Made by a program: the position numbers and the translations under genes. Below the pieces are notes generated by a model. It saw only the letters and a list, made by a program, of their open reading frames with translations, was not told the origin of the DNA and made no database searches. Below are positions 33,220 to 44,113 of a DNA stretch of 64,000 bases, in pieces. Each line of letters starts with the position of its first letter. Within the stretch, counting starts at the first letter, position 1. Source of the DNA: Puccinellia tenuiflora (taxonomy: Eukaryota > Streptophyta > Magnoliopsida > Poales > Poaceae); the NCBI GenBank assembly GCA_012064385.1, contig QRDG01000416.1, positions 772,783-836,782 on the forward strand, read 5' to 3'.

Positions 33220-36200
33220 GAAATCAATGATTGTCAGTCTAAAAGCAGTTCAGAAAGGTGCAGAAAGGAAGTAAGCAAAAGTTACAAACTTACCAAATAT
33301 ATATTGACACATGGCCCCAATGCCTTTGCGGCAAGTGTCGAAGACAACTTTTAGATCATTGTGTGGCTTTTGGGCAACCCTTTTGGCATCAGCAGATCTT
33401 TCCTCACTTGCTCCAGTTGAGCAGACAAGACCTTCAGATCCTTTTCAAGTTGAATGGAGCGTTCTTTTTCAGCTATAGCAGAACTGGCACTAGCAGCTGC
33501 CTGGTCCTCAAGCTCCTTCATATCTCTCTTCATCTTGGAGATAATGCACTGCAATCACAAGTCAAATTTTTGCAAGTCAGCTTTACTAGTCAAGCAGAGA
33601 ACTCATGAGCTCCAAGTCATCACAAGTTAACAACTTGGCGCTTGGGGGCTACTCAGGAGTCAGTTTTTCTCTTACAACCAGCAGGCATGGGTCCTAGTCA
33701 ACAAGTCATCAGCTCCAAGTCGTCACAAGTCAACAACTCGGCGCTTGGGGGCTACTCGCAGATCAGAATTTTTTTCTTCAAGTTAAGTATCAATAATTTA
33801 CATGGATTAGTAGCTCCAAGTCGTCGCAGGCTGACAACTCGGCGCTTGGGGGCTACTCGTGGAAAAGTTTTTTGGTTCAAGAACCCGACAGATAACAAAT
33901 CAGCAGCCCCGAGTCCTAGTAGAGCTAAGGACTCAGTGCTTGGGGGCTACAGTGTGCGAATTTTTCCTACACAGCAGTTGAGTTCAATTTCAAAGCAAAG
34001 CACCTATCCTAGTCACAAGTCACCGCAGACAGGTGCTTGGGGGCTACTGGAATAGGAGGATGCTAGAAAGCATAAAGGGTAGAAGTCAAAAGGCTTACGC
34101 TATGAATCATGTGAAGAGATCTAAGAGCCGCTTGCTCATCATCCTTTAGCCTGGCAGATTGATCGTTCAAGTCGACTGCTTCAGCATAGGCTTCAGAGAA
34201 GGACATGTTATCAGCTACCCGAAGTCGGCTGTAGTCAGTAGATGACTTGGTCTTGATGTTTGGTGGAGCTGTAGGAGTCGCCTTCGAAGGAGCCGGGTGA
34301 GGTTGGGGCGCGGCGTCAGGAGTCTCAGTCCCAGAGGAGGGCTGAACTATCAGTGGAGTCACCTCCCGAGTCCTTGAAGGGGACTCGGGAATGATGGGAG
34401 CTGTAGTTGCACCAGCAGATGCAGGAGTTGCGGGACCTGTCCTCGTGCTTGTGGTTTGGGAAGTCGAAGGAGGGACAGGTCCATGAGCAGAGGTGACATC
34501 AGCCATGCCTGGGAGCTTGGTTACCTTGACACAAGGTCGAGCCCTGAAACATACAAAGACAGAAGTCAGCAATAAATCTAGTGAAAAGGGAAAAAGCAGA
34601 AGTTATTTGAATGCAAGTAGAGTAAACAGAGGAGTCTTACCCAACATTGGTTTCCAGGTCCAAGGAGGCCTGAGAGTCTGAAGAGGGCATAGACGTGCCG
34701 GAGTGGTAGGAGTCGTCCTTCCTGGGAGGAGAAGCCGACTTCCGTTGGTGCGAAACAGGCAAAGGCTCAGGAGTCTCTGCAGGCCCGTCGGAACGCAGTT
34801 TTCTCTTCCTAGCAGCAACAACACTCTGCACACGTTCTTCAGGCTTAGCAGGTGAGCGAGTGGACCCAAGGACTCGTGAAAGTGGTACCTTGGGAACAGC
34901 CTCTCGAGACCCATTGTTGTTAGAAGCTGGGGAGGAAGAAGAGTGGCTTTTGGCTGAGGACTCTTCAGACAAAGATGGCTGAGCAGCAGCAGTCCCAGAG
35001 GTGGTGCGAGCTTGTTTAGTGACAGGAGCCTCTGGAGAGGACTCGTCTTCATCAGTATCCTCCACAATGGGAGCCTCTGGAGAGGACTCCTCATCTTCAT
35101 TGTCATCCTCACCATCATTTGCTGTCGGGGCCTCCTGAGAGGATTCCTCGCCTGCATCATCATCGTCTTTAGCATCCTCTGCCACAGTGGTTGGCTCTGT
35201 GACAGGGGCCTCTTCTTCAGCCTCAACCCCGGCCTCAGTTTTATTCTCAGTGCCAGCTCCAGAGGCCAGCTTCCAGAAGGAGTCGGCGAGCTGTAACAGA
35301 GTCAGAGAAAACTGAGTTAGTAAGCGATACAAGCAAGAGCAAGTTAGAAATGAGGTAAAGTTTAAAGCTTACATCGGGAGCTGGGTTGGTGGAGCAGAAG
35401 GGCTGGAGCCCAAAGTGTGCCTGGTCCTTCACCGGCTTCCCAGTCAGCTTTTTGATAAGCTGACCAAGTTCAGGTCCATCAGACAGTTGCTTCGTCACCC
35501 GGAGGTCATCACCCGCGCAGCGAGTATATGTGCAGATAAGCCGAGTCCTATGACTCAGCGGCTGAATCCTCCAGGTGGTCCAGCATCGAACAAGGTCCAT
35601 GTTTTCCAGGTTGTGGGATAGAAGGGCCCGGATCCTAGAGATTAAAGACTCGACCTTTGGCCGGGCGGCCTCCGGACACCTAGCCTTCATAAGAGGAGTC
35701 GCCTCGAGGCGATCTTCAGAGAATGATGGGAGTTTGGGTTCATCTGCAGGAGAGGTATCCTTGCAGTAAAAGAAAGTTTTCTGCCAATCTTTGATACGAT
35801 TAGGAAAGACAGGCTTGGGGAAGACAGAGTGTAGGCGCCGTTGGAGAGCGACGGCGCCGCATTGAAGAAGGGGGCCGCCGGAAGTTTCAGGTTGAGGATT
35901 GCAATAAAAAAGCTCAAGCCAGAGATCAAGATCTGGCTTGATTTGGAGGTAGTCCTCACATAAGGTGACAAAATTGGACAAAGTAAGAATGGAATTGGGA
36001 GCCAAGTCATGAATCCGCAGCTTATAGAAGTCAAGGAGCTGGCGGAAGAAGAGATTACCCGGGGGCGTGAATCCGCGGAACAGGTGCTCTGTGAAGATCA
36101 CCACCTCATCCTTCGCGGGAGCGGGCACTACCTCGTCCCCTGGGGCCCGAGCCTTCACATTGGACGGAATAAGGCCAGTCGACCGGTGCGGAGGTAATCG

Positions 36201-36330
36201 TGGATCCACCCCAATCGGCGGAAATCGATCGCTTCGATGAAGATTTGGCGGCCGCGGCGGCGATGTCCACTGTCCTGCTCGATGAGGAAGCCTTGGCCTT
36301 GGGAGCAGCCTTTGCGCGCTTGGGTGCCAT
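33220..36330 (-). pseudogene. G3 antisense gene (PF04195-like) with introns
   Basis: The minus-strand model is exon 1 36330-35373, exon 2 35290-34641, exon 3 34543-34099 and exon 4 33548-33294, with more lost at the N. Introns are 35372-35291, 34640-34544 and 34098-33549, all GT...AG and phase-consistent (0, 2, 0). The first two sit at the same protein positions as in G4. It starts MAPKRAKAAPKAKASSSSR. The domain reads VVIFTEHLFRGFTPPGNLFF then VFPNRIKDWQKTFFYCKD. Exon 2 is an acidic region with repeated ESSPEAP units and a basic RKRKLR patch. Exon 4 encodes a coiled coil (KMKRDMKELEDQ...). One frameshift lies between the leader and the domain (about 36170-36220) and one near 33401. Role unknown. 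Confidence 0.8.
33600..34050 (+). repeat. ~100-bp array of PPT-like motifs
   Basis: CTTGGGGGCTAC occurs at 33641, 33744, 33845, 33939 and 34036, a spacing of 94-103 bp. Partly conserved text such as agctccaagtcgtc and caactcggcg lies between copies. All copies are on G3's sense strand and inside intron 3 of the antisense gene. The core GGGGGCTAC is also in the true PPT at 36928-36947. Confidence 0.85.
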
Positions 36331-36436
36331 GGCGAGCGGGCGGTGTGTGCTGAGCGCGGGAAGAGATGAGCGCAAAGAGAAAGGGGAGATTTGAGCTGAA
36401 GGGGCAAGTGAGGGTTTGAGACCTTAACCCTTCGCA

Positions 36437-36460
36437 ATTTATAAAGGGGTAAAAACCCTA
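36437..36460 (-). promoter_or_regulatory. Telobox plus TATA of the G3 antisense gene
   Basis: On the minus strand TAGGGTTT (36460-36453) precedes TATAAAT (36443-36437), 107 bp before the ATG at 36330. Spacing and motifs match those of G4 (31047-31070). Confidence 0.65.
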
Positions 36461-36927
36461 GAGAGTTACAGAGGTGGTCCATAGTAAACTGTGGATAACA
36501 ATTCAGTGGCTAAAAGCCAGATAGGAAATGATAATATAAAAACTAAAGTCACAGAAGTGGAAGGAGCCGGCTTGTCTCAGAATGGCGAGTCCTGTGACAG
36601 TGAGAGTCAAGTTATTTAGTCCTTGTTCACAAGAGTCATAACAAACTCGGCCTGCTAGTGCAAAGGCAAGAGTGGTGGCTTGAACAAGGGATGAGGATGG
36701 ACTCATTTTATATGTGTGTTATGTTTTTATGCAGGAATTCATCTTGGAGCTAGCAGCAGGCGACTCCTTAATTGGTGACTCAGATTGAAGAAGTTGAGCC
36801 AGGGGTTTCCCTTTTACCAAAAGGAGATTGTGATTGAACAATAGAGCGAGGGGATCGTTTTCTCAAAAGCAAAAGAAAGATTGGAGTCATCCCTAAGGAG
36901 TCAGAAGAAGCCGCTAAAGCTGCGCCC
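36461..36927. other. G3 spacer between antisense promoter and PPT
   Basis: Non-coding sequence. I see no gene or clear repeat, only CGACTC/GAGTC words and a segment matching the G4 spacer in reverse (aattcatcttggagctagca near 36736). Confidence 0.6.
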
Positions 36928-36947
36928 AAGATAAATTCGGGGGCTAC
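36928..36947 (+). promoter_or_regulatory. Polypurine tract of G3
   Basis: aagataaattcgggggctac lies directly against TGATGGGGGG of LTR D. It marks D as a 3' LTR of a + strand element. Confidence 0.8.
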
Positions 36948-37481
36948 TGATGGGGGGATACTTTATAGGTAGGCCCATGGACCCGGAAAGTAGACCCGCC
37001 AAGACCAAGAAGGCCAAAGCCGAGTCACGTATCAAGTCGCATGGGCTGGGCTGAAGACAAGCCGACCAAGGCCCATGATGGAGAAGGGACTCGTCAGCAA
37101 GGAGTCCAAGTACAACCCGGAGCCCTAACTTGGAAGACCAAGACGTAGAGTAGACTCCGTGTTCTAGTGTGACTCGGTGCAACCTGTAAGTCCAGGGACC
37201 CGGCCGCCTTTATAAGCGGGGTCCTGGACCTTAGATCGATAAGCCTCGAGAGAGATACCTAATCGCCGACTCCCCAGAGAGGAGCCGGAACCCTGTAATC
37301 GATATCAGATCTAGAGCAATAAAGAGAAGCAGGAAGTAGGTCTTACCTATAATCAAGAGGGGACGAACCTGGGTAAATCTGTGTCCCTAGGCGAGATTAA
37401 CCTCTCCTACGTACTTTGTGCATCAATGGCCCCAGAACTCACCTTCCCAGAGGAAGGACTTGCCGTGACAACCCCACGACA
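36948..37481 (+). mobile_element. 3' LTR D of G3 (534 bp)
   Basis: It starts TGATGGGGGGATAC and ends CCCCACGACA. TTTATAAG lies at 37209-37216 and AATAAA at 37318-37323, marking a likely promoter and polyadenylation signal. After the end comes gattg and another LTR fragment. Confidence 0.9.
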
Positions 37482-37833
37482 GATTGCCTTGAAATCTTAT
37501 CCTGTAGATTGCTATGACCATCCGGGGGTCATCCCCCCAACAGGAGCACTCACTTAGCTGACCAGGCTCTCTAGCAGCCGGCCGAGCTCACCTCTCCGTA
37601 GCTAAGAACACATACAGCTCGAGGAGCAAACTTTGTAACACCATATACTCCACCATATACACCAGATCATGCAGGAGTAGGGGTTTTACCTCCTCACGAG
37701 GGCCCCGAACCTGGGTACATCGTGTGTCAGTTTGCATGCTTGTGCCCAATCCCGCCGGAACGCCGTCACTCGCACCATAGTCCCCACACCTTAAGCCACC
37801 TCGTTGGCATATGTCGTGACAAGCTCCACGACA
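37482..37833 (+). mobile_element. 3' fragment of another Gypsy-type LTR
   Basis: This 352-bp piece ends gtcgtgacaagctccacgaca, an LTR-like end similar to but distinct from LTR D, and is followed directly by G5 gag. Its left end is cut by G3. It contains agatcatgcaggagtagggg and cgagggccccgaacctgggt, text typical of R-U5 regions in grass Gypsy LTRs. No primer site follows, so it is a remnant LTR. Confidence 0.55.
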
Positions 37834-39110
37834 ATCGCTCAAGCTTGGGGGAGGTTGAAATCTCTAATGCTCAAATGCCCCAATCATGAGCTTCCTAATG
37901 ATGTAATTGTTAACAATTTTTATGCAAGGCTATCACGTCGTGATAAGGATATGATTGATGCTTCTTCTCTTGGATCTTTTACAAACAAGAAGGTAAATGC
38001 TAAATGGGATCTCATTAAACGGATTTATCGCAATACGGAGGATTGGGGAGATCGACAAAGGTAAAGAATCAGGTATAAATTATGAGTACGACTGCATTAA
38101 ATATTTCATGGAAACTGAACGTTTTAATGTGCTTAGTACTAAGTTTGGGCTCGATTCTCAAATTGTTGTTGATATTTATAAATCCTTTGCTGGTCATATT
38201 AATATCCCAAAATAAAAGTGGAATAAGTACCATGAACCTTTTAAAGATGTTTGTAAAAAGGATGTGCTTGCTAGTAATGATACCTGTGCACACGGTTGAG
38301 TCTGTTTTACCTGCTGTTCACTTTTAAAACCCACCTTTCCTATAAGAATTAAAGAACACTCAATTGTTGCTAATGTGGTTAATAAAAGTGAAAGAAAAGC
38401 TTATGAACCTAATGAACAACTTGAAATTGCCTCTCCAGTAGCTTTGGTTAAAGATCTTGTAACTGAGAACGTCGATGGAGGTTCTACTAATTTTTGTGAA
38501 GCTGCTACTAACATTGTTAGGCAAGATAAGAGTGCGAAAGTTGTTGGTACTCCTGTTGTTTTTGTCAAAATAGGTGATCATTGCTATTATGTACTATGTG
38601 ATATGGGAGCAAGCGCAAGTGATATTCCTTATACACTTTATCAAGAAATAATGCGCGAGATTGCACCATGTGAGCTTGAAGATATTGATTTGGAGACTAA
38701 ATTGGCTAATAGAGATGTCATTCACTCGGTAGGAATTGTCAGAGACGTTGAAGTCTTATGCGGTAAGGTAAAATATCCAACTGATTTCCTTGTTTTGGGG
38801 TCAGTTAAAGATAAATTTTGTCCTATCATATTTGGTAGACCTTCTTAAATACTTGTAGTGCTGTTATAGACTTCAAGAAAGAAAAGGTCTCTGTTCAATT
38901 CGCTGGAGAACCGTATGAATTTAATTTTTCCAAATTTGCTAGACATCATTATGATAAAGAATTACCTAATGAGGATCTTATTATTGAAAGAATTGCTTCT
39001 ATTGCTGTGCCTCCTAACGATCCTTTGCAGCAATTTATGGAGGAGCACGAGAATGATATGTTGATGCAGGAAAGGGAAGAAATTGATGAGGTCTTCTTTA
39101 GACAGCTGGC
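37834..39110 (+). pseudogene. G5 gag C-terminal part and protease, broken
   Basis: The sequence opens IAQAWGRLKSLMLKCPNHEL, a gag segment, and continues through NTEDW to a frameshift near 38045-38060. It then continues in a second frame (INYEYDCIKYF... to INIPK) to TAA 38213-38215. After more damage a long frame at 38375-38848 carries protease with HCYYVLCDMGASASDIPY and ends IIFGRPS, where a lost T shifts the frame. The rest (FNFSKFARHHYDKELP... EREEIDEVFFRQLA) runs to 39110, where S1 inserted. All parts lie in the usual Athila order. It cannot make a full polyprotein. Confidence 0.8.
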
Positions 39111-39926
39111 TGAAAGTGCATGGTTGCTCCCATGCATAGTTTTGGTAATTAATGACAATCTCTATGAACTAATATTTGCATTGAGCTATATTTATAGGTG
39201 TGTCCATTTTAGTTGCTTGATCTCCATTTGTTGGAATCAAGGTTAAGGGAAGAAGAAAAGTTTGCGTTGATCAAGGCTTTGTGCGGGTTGATCATCACTC
39301 AAGGCCAAGTGAAGATATGCCGAAGAGAGCGTCTCCCATCTTGGTGTATGGGGGAGCATCAAGTGAATCTTCACCGAAGCGCAATCGAGGAAGGTGGTGC
39401 GTCTTGAGGAGATGAAGATCGTCTTCATCGACCTCAAGTGGATTATTGCGCAAGGCAAAGGTATGTTCTTGATAGGGTTTCTATTTTACCGATCTCATGA
39501 TGTTTAGTGAGAGACCGAGTTATAGGATAGATAACCGTACTATCAAGAGGGGCTCTCGACCGAATATCGTGATCGTATCGTCGTAGGGAGCACAAACCTT
39601 TGCATCCATGCATTCATCTTTATTGGTTCTTATTTATCTCTTATCGTGGTGTGGTCTTGGTGCTTGTTGTGCTTTTCATGACAAATCCAAGTTCACCGAA
39701 AACGGTTCTCATATGCGTCTTCTATTGCGGTTTCGGTATTGGAGATTTTGCCGGTTCATCCGTGCGGGAGATTTATCTCTTCCATTTCTTTGAAAAATCT
39801 CCATTACTTGTTTGCCATTTTCAAAGGTAGCATTTGTCGTCCTCTTTCCAACAAAATTGGTTTTATTTCATTCGGACTTCATTTGCAAAAGATTCGACAT
39901 TTCCGGTTTTCAAAATAGAGGTTTAA

Positions 39927-40246
39927 CCTTTCCCCATTTGGTTTTATAATATTTTCTTGGACTATGATGTTTCTCTGCATAATCTTGTTGTGCTCGTTGT
40001 GACGATTCCAACGAGTCCAAGATTATCGAAAACGGAGTTCGTGGGTGAAAGTTATTGCATTTCCGATTTGCAAATGGGAGTTTTTACCTTTCCCCATTTA
40101 TCTTTATATTATATTCTTGGACTATGATGTTTCTCTGCATATTATTTTTGTGCTTGTTGTGACGATTCCAACGAGTCCAAGAATACCGAAAACGGAGTTC
40201 GTATGCGAAAGTTATTGCGTTTTCAGTTCGGTCTCCTTTTAAAACA
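39927..40246 (+). repeat. 160-bp tandem repeat in S1
   Basis: Two units start cctttccccattt at 39927 and 40087. Both contain ttcttggactatgatgtttc, gacgattccaacgagtcc and gaaaacggagttcgt. A more diverged third copy (gaaaacggttctcatatgcg) lies near 39699. Confidence 0.8.
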
Positions 40247-40283
40247 GAATATTCAATTTTGGAGAAAAAGAAAAAAAAGGGGT

Positions 40284-40425
40284 GCCGGCCCGGCCTGGCC
40301 GGCCCCAGGCCGGTGCGAGGCCGGCCGGCTCGGGCACTGTCCCGGCCCAGCTTGGTGCTGGCTGCCCGGCCCACCCGAGTGCCCAGGCCGGCCTAAGGCT
40401 GGTTCCAGGCCGGGCTGTCTGGCCT
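40284..40425. repeat. GGCCGG-rich low-complexity tract in S1
   Basis: Dense ggccgg/ccggcc words lie upstream of the S1 TATA box. The tract resumes at 51028-51066 on the other side of element E, so E landed inside it. Confidence 0.75.
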
Positions 40426-40460
40426 TTTTTTTCCCCGTTCGTTGCGTGATGTTGCTGCTT

Positions 40461-43400
40461 TGTAGCGCCCTTGCTTAGAAAAGCAATGACATTCTGTGAA
40501 ATATGCTATTCCCTGGATCGAGTATGGATAGCAATTCACAAATAGATGTAATACCATGCATCAATGTCAAATATTATTACATCGCGAGATCCATAAATAA
40601 AATATTCTTTACAAATTGCATAGCCAAAGGCTAGCTTCAATGCAAAGTTTGGCAGCGGAAACATAAGTAGCACAGAGAGCTTCATCATCTTCATGTGCCA
40701 CTGGCATACATGTTGGTTGCAAGCTCGAAAGGTAGACGTCCTCACGCGTCATCGTAATAACCTGCAACATTAACGTTGCAGCCCAGGGAATTTGGGTCAA
40801 TACCTTGTGACAGGCCGGCAAGTGATACTTTGGTGGAATATAAAATGGCAAGTCTAAATCTATATGCATATCTGGCTGGTGGAGTTGAAAGGCTCTTGCG
40901 CAAAGCAAATTTTATCCTATACTTTCATAAATTATTTCTTTCTTTCCAAAAACTTATGAGACAATTCCTGGTGTATAATCCAGTGCCAACAATGAGGCAA
41001 TTCCTGGTACGTATCCAGTGCCACAATTGAGGCAATTCCTGGCTTATATCCAGTGTCCCTTCTACCCTTGTTCACCCATCAAAATTTTATTTATGAAATT
41101 GGAATGAGGAGATTTTCCATCGACATCCTTGTCCAGCTGCTCAGAATTGTCCGTAACCGGGGACACGGCTATGATCATAGTTTTACACTCTCGAGAGGTT
41201 GTGCACTTTCACCACGAGACTTCATCAACCCATTCTGACCTTGACCTTCTTGAAGTGAAAAGGAAAGGTGAAGATGAAGACGAGACCTTTGGGAACCAGT
41301 CCCCTGTTCGTCAGGCAGACCCATACAAGACATTCATCCGCTGAGAACTGCCGGAATCAGGTTCCTAGAACTTACTTAGTCAAGGCAGAGCCATAATACC
41401 AAGTGGCTGCACTGGAAGCAATCTAAACTTGGAGTGACTTAAATCTCTTTGTTCCTGGGTGGCCGTTCACAAGTGCACATACTCAGGTATAACCATGGAA
41501 ATGGCCCTGAGCAGCCACTCAACTTTGTACCACCAATAGAGCAAAATCAAATGCCACCCAGGTAGTTCATTAACTTAATAGAGTTTTTATCCTTTCATAC
41601 TACAATAAAACGTTTCAGCATTGCAGTTCTTACATCTACCAAGTTAATGGGTTCCTAGACCAACAGGAATAAAGGGTGATATACTAAATAGGTCTGCATA
41701 GCAATATAGTAGTACACCTATCATGCATACTACTAAAATAGTCTATCATGCAAATATAATAAAATAGTAGGTCTTTCATGAAAGGGTGTATGCACTTGCC
41801 TTTTGGAACTTGTCGTTGCTCACACACTCTTTTTCAACGTAGCTCATAGCTCTCCGTTCAATCTATACAATGCAAACATATGACAATAAGCAACAATACA
41901 ACAATCAAAAGAAACAAACATAACAACAAACATGGATAGAAACAAACATAACTAGGGTTGGTGGTCCAAGTTTCAATACATGATCCATATGCAAAAAGAA
42001 TCAATGCATTAGGTTTGGGGTGTGCCAATTGGGTCAGGGGTTGGTCTGAAATCACACTTGAACATTTCAATTTGAATAGGTTGAAGGGTTGTTTCAAAGG
42101 TTGTAGGGGTTTGTCTTGATCAAAGTGATCTCACAAAAGAGCTGGTCAAAAGAGTTTTAAAAACATTGTGAAACTGTGGTTTGCAAAACATTAACATTTA
42201 AATGGCCTTTGGCACACTTCCAATGTTTATGTTTGAAAAGGTGGTAGCTAGGCATGGTTTTGGTCTCCCTGGACAGAGACAAATATTTGAAGAAGTTTTC
42301 TAAAAGAAAACAAATTAAAAGGATTTATAGAAAAAGAACTACAACAAAAATACTCAAATTGAGCCTCTGATTTTTAAATCATCAAAAAAATGCTCGAAAA
42401 TATTTTATAACAGAGGAAATATATTGCACATAAATCAAGGTTTCTAAAACTATTTTTCTTGCAATTTTTGGAAATAAAGAAATAAAGTTATGTTAAAATT
42501 ACTCAAATAACACATTTGAAATTTGAATAATTTAAACTAACTCAAAACAGAAAACTAAAACGTCAGAAAGATTCTACAAGTCCAGAGCTTTTCAAAAAGA
42601 TAAAGTTTGCTAAATTTGGCCAAAGGGTTTAAAAGTTATGATGGTTTTAAGTTCTAGGGTCTTTTCTGCAAAAAGCCATTTAAAACAATTCCGGGAAAAT
42701 TCCCAGGAAAGGGCTGGCCACGCGGCGGGCTGTGATTGGATGGGCTCGGCTTGAGCTGGGCTTGAGCTGCGGCTACGGCTCGGCTAAGCCGTACCGGTTC
42801 GGTCGGCTCGATCTAATCGAGGCCGTTGAGATCGGATCGGACGGTCCTTGGGCTAGGGTTTACTACCGGCGGTGCGGTGGTCGTCGGAGAGGAGCGGACG
42901 GCGGCCGGCGGTTCGGTCGCGGACGTCCTCGACGCTTCGGTGGTCTCCTGGGCTCAGGAAGGGGACGACGAGGTGCAGGAGGACACGGCGAGGTGAATGG
43001 TGTGCACGGCGAGCTCGATTGCGTCCTCGCGCGGCGGATGGAGGTGACCGGAGGTGCGGCGGCGGACGGTGCGTTCGGGTCGACGACGAATCCGTTGATT
43101 CGGCTGCGGGAAAAATCAACCAAGTACATGAGGAGGTGCGCCATTACAGGGGGAAAGAATTGGGACCAAAAGGAGGCGGCGCGGTGGACTACCTTCGCCG
43201 GAATCGAGGAAAGACGGTGGCGGCAACCGCGAACTCCGGCGAGCGAAATCCACAGCCCGGCGGCACGAAATGGAGCGGGAGGAGAGGGGAAAGATAGAGG
43301 AGAGCAAGGGCTTCAAGGGGGCGTGCTCGGGGAGGCGAGTGGGGGTCTTAATCGCGAGCAATCAAGGAGGAAAAATCGATGGCCGAAACTGCCACGGGAG

Positions 43401-44095
43401 TGCAAGGGGTTGAAGATGACCCCCTGACAGGTGGGTCCCGCCTGTCAGGTTTTTCTCTTTTTCTTTTTCCTTTTCTGTTTTCTTTTATAACTTTTGATTT
43501 AGGCCTCCAAATCAAGTCAAATAAAACTGTAAATTTTTTAAAAATCCAAATAGTCAAAATAGACATTTAAGAACTATTTTTGGCCAAAACAAAATTACCA
43601 AAATACCCTTTTGGCCAAATATGCCTTATATGGCTAATTGGGAAATTCAAATAAAGGTTTATAAATATCTTAAAATATTTAAATAAAAACCAGAGAAATA
43701 ATATGAGTTATATAATTCAAAAAGATAACTCATTTTCATATTAAAATAATTTAAGATAAAACATTTTTATAAAACAAAGCTTGGAAGAGTATTTAAATTA
43801 TTTCCACAAATGAAATAGGGTTTATAATACCCCCATATTATTTATTTTAAAACAATAAACCAACGGGGGAAATACTATTTGAAAACCCCATTTAAATATT
43901 TTATTTCCAAGACTTTAAAGTTGAGATTTGAAGATAAAGGAATATTTAATAAATAAAAAAAATATAACTTTGAAGATGTCAAAATAATCTTCTATAAAAG
44001 ATTTTCTTGATTTTTGGAGACTTTATTTAATTATTAAACAAAAGTTTTAAATTTTTGTGATTTTTTTAAAACATTCCAAAATTTGGGATGTTACA
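40461..44095 (-). mobile_element. 3' LTR of element E (3,635 bp)
   Basis: Read on the minus strand it runs TGTAACATCCC...GGGCGCTACA. A GC-rich island at about 42710-43440 contains long chance frames on both strands; these have no recognisable domain and are not genes. By eye it differs from the 5' LTR by about four substitutions and six one-base indels. Confidence 0.95.
43423..43449. repeat. Hairpin motif in the E 3' LTR
   Basis: cctgacaggtgggtccc then gcctgtcagg gives a 27-bp imperfect palindrome with a 9-bp perfect outer stem, at the edge of the GC island. Confidence 0.8.
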
Positions 44096-44113
44096 AACCT
44101 ACCACCCTTAAAA
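44096..44113 (-). promoter_or_regulatory. Polypurine tract of element E
   Basis: The minus strand ccttttaagggtggtagg then tt precedes the LTR's TGTAACA. It is purine-rich and placed as expected for plus-strand priming. Confidence 0.75.

Larger units (their letters stand above)
24751..37481 (+). mobile_element. Gypsy element G3 (+), interrupted by G4
   Basis: G3 begins inside gag right at the G2 LTR. It continues through protease, RT, RNase H and integrase to 29747, with a 3' spacer to 30077. There a minus-strand relative, G4, intrudes (30078 to the N at 33219). I infer that G3 resumes at 33220 with its antisense gene and ends with PPT and 3' LTR D at 37481. Orientation, family and order all fit, but the single N leaves the right junction unproven. 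Its 5' LTR and gag N terminus are not present. Confidence 0.65.

Noticed and set aside
33600..34050. Periodic repeats considered as a CRISPR-like array
   Set aside because: Only the 12-bp PPT-like word is well conserved, spacers share text with each other, and the setting is a plant retrotransposon intron.
40203..40478. Gly/Pro/Arg-rich 91-codon frame in S1
   Set aside because: Translation of the GGCCGG tract; it also runs into element E at 40461.
42732..43427. 231-codon frame in the E LTR, repeated at 49627-50307, with long frames on the other strand too
   Set aside because: It lies in a GC-rich LTR island where stops are rare by composition. Opposite-strand frames are equally long, the two LTR copies differ by a frameshift from one base, and no domain is recognisable.
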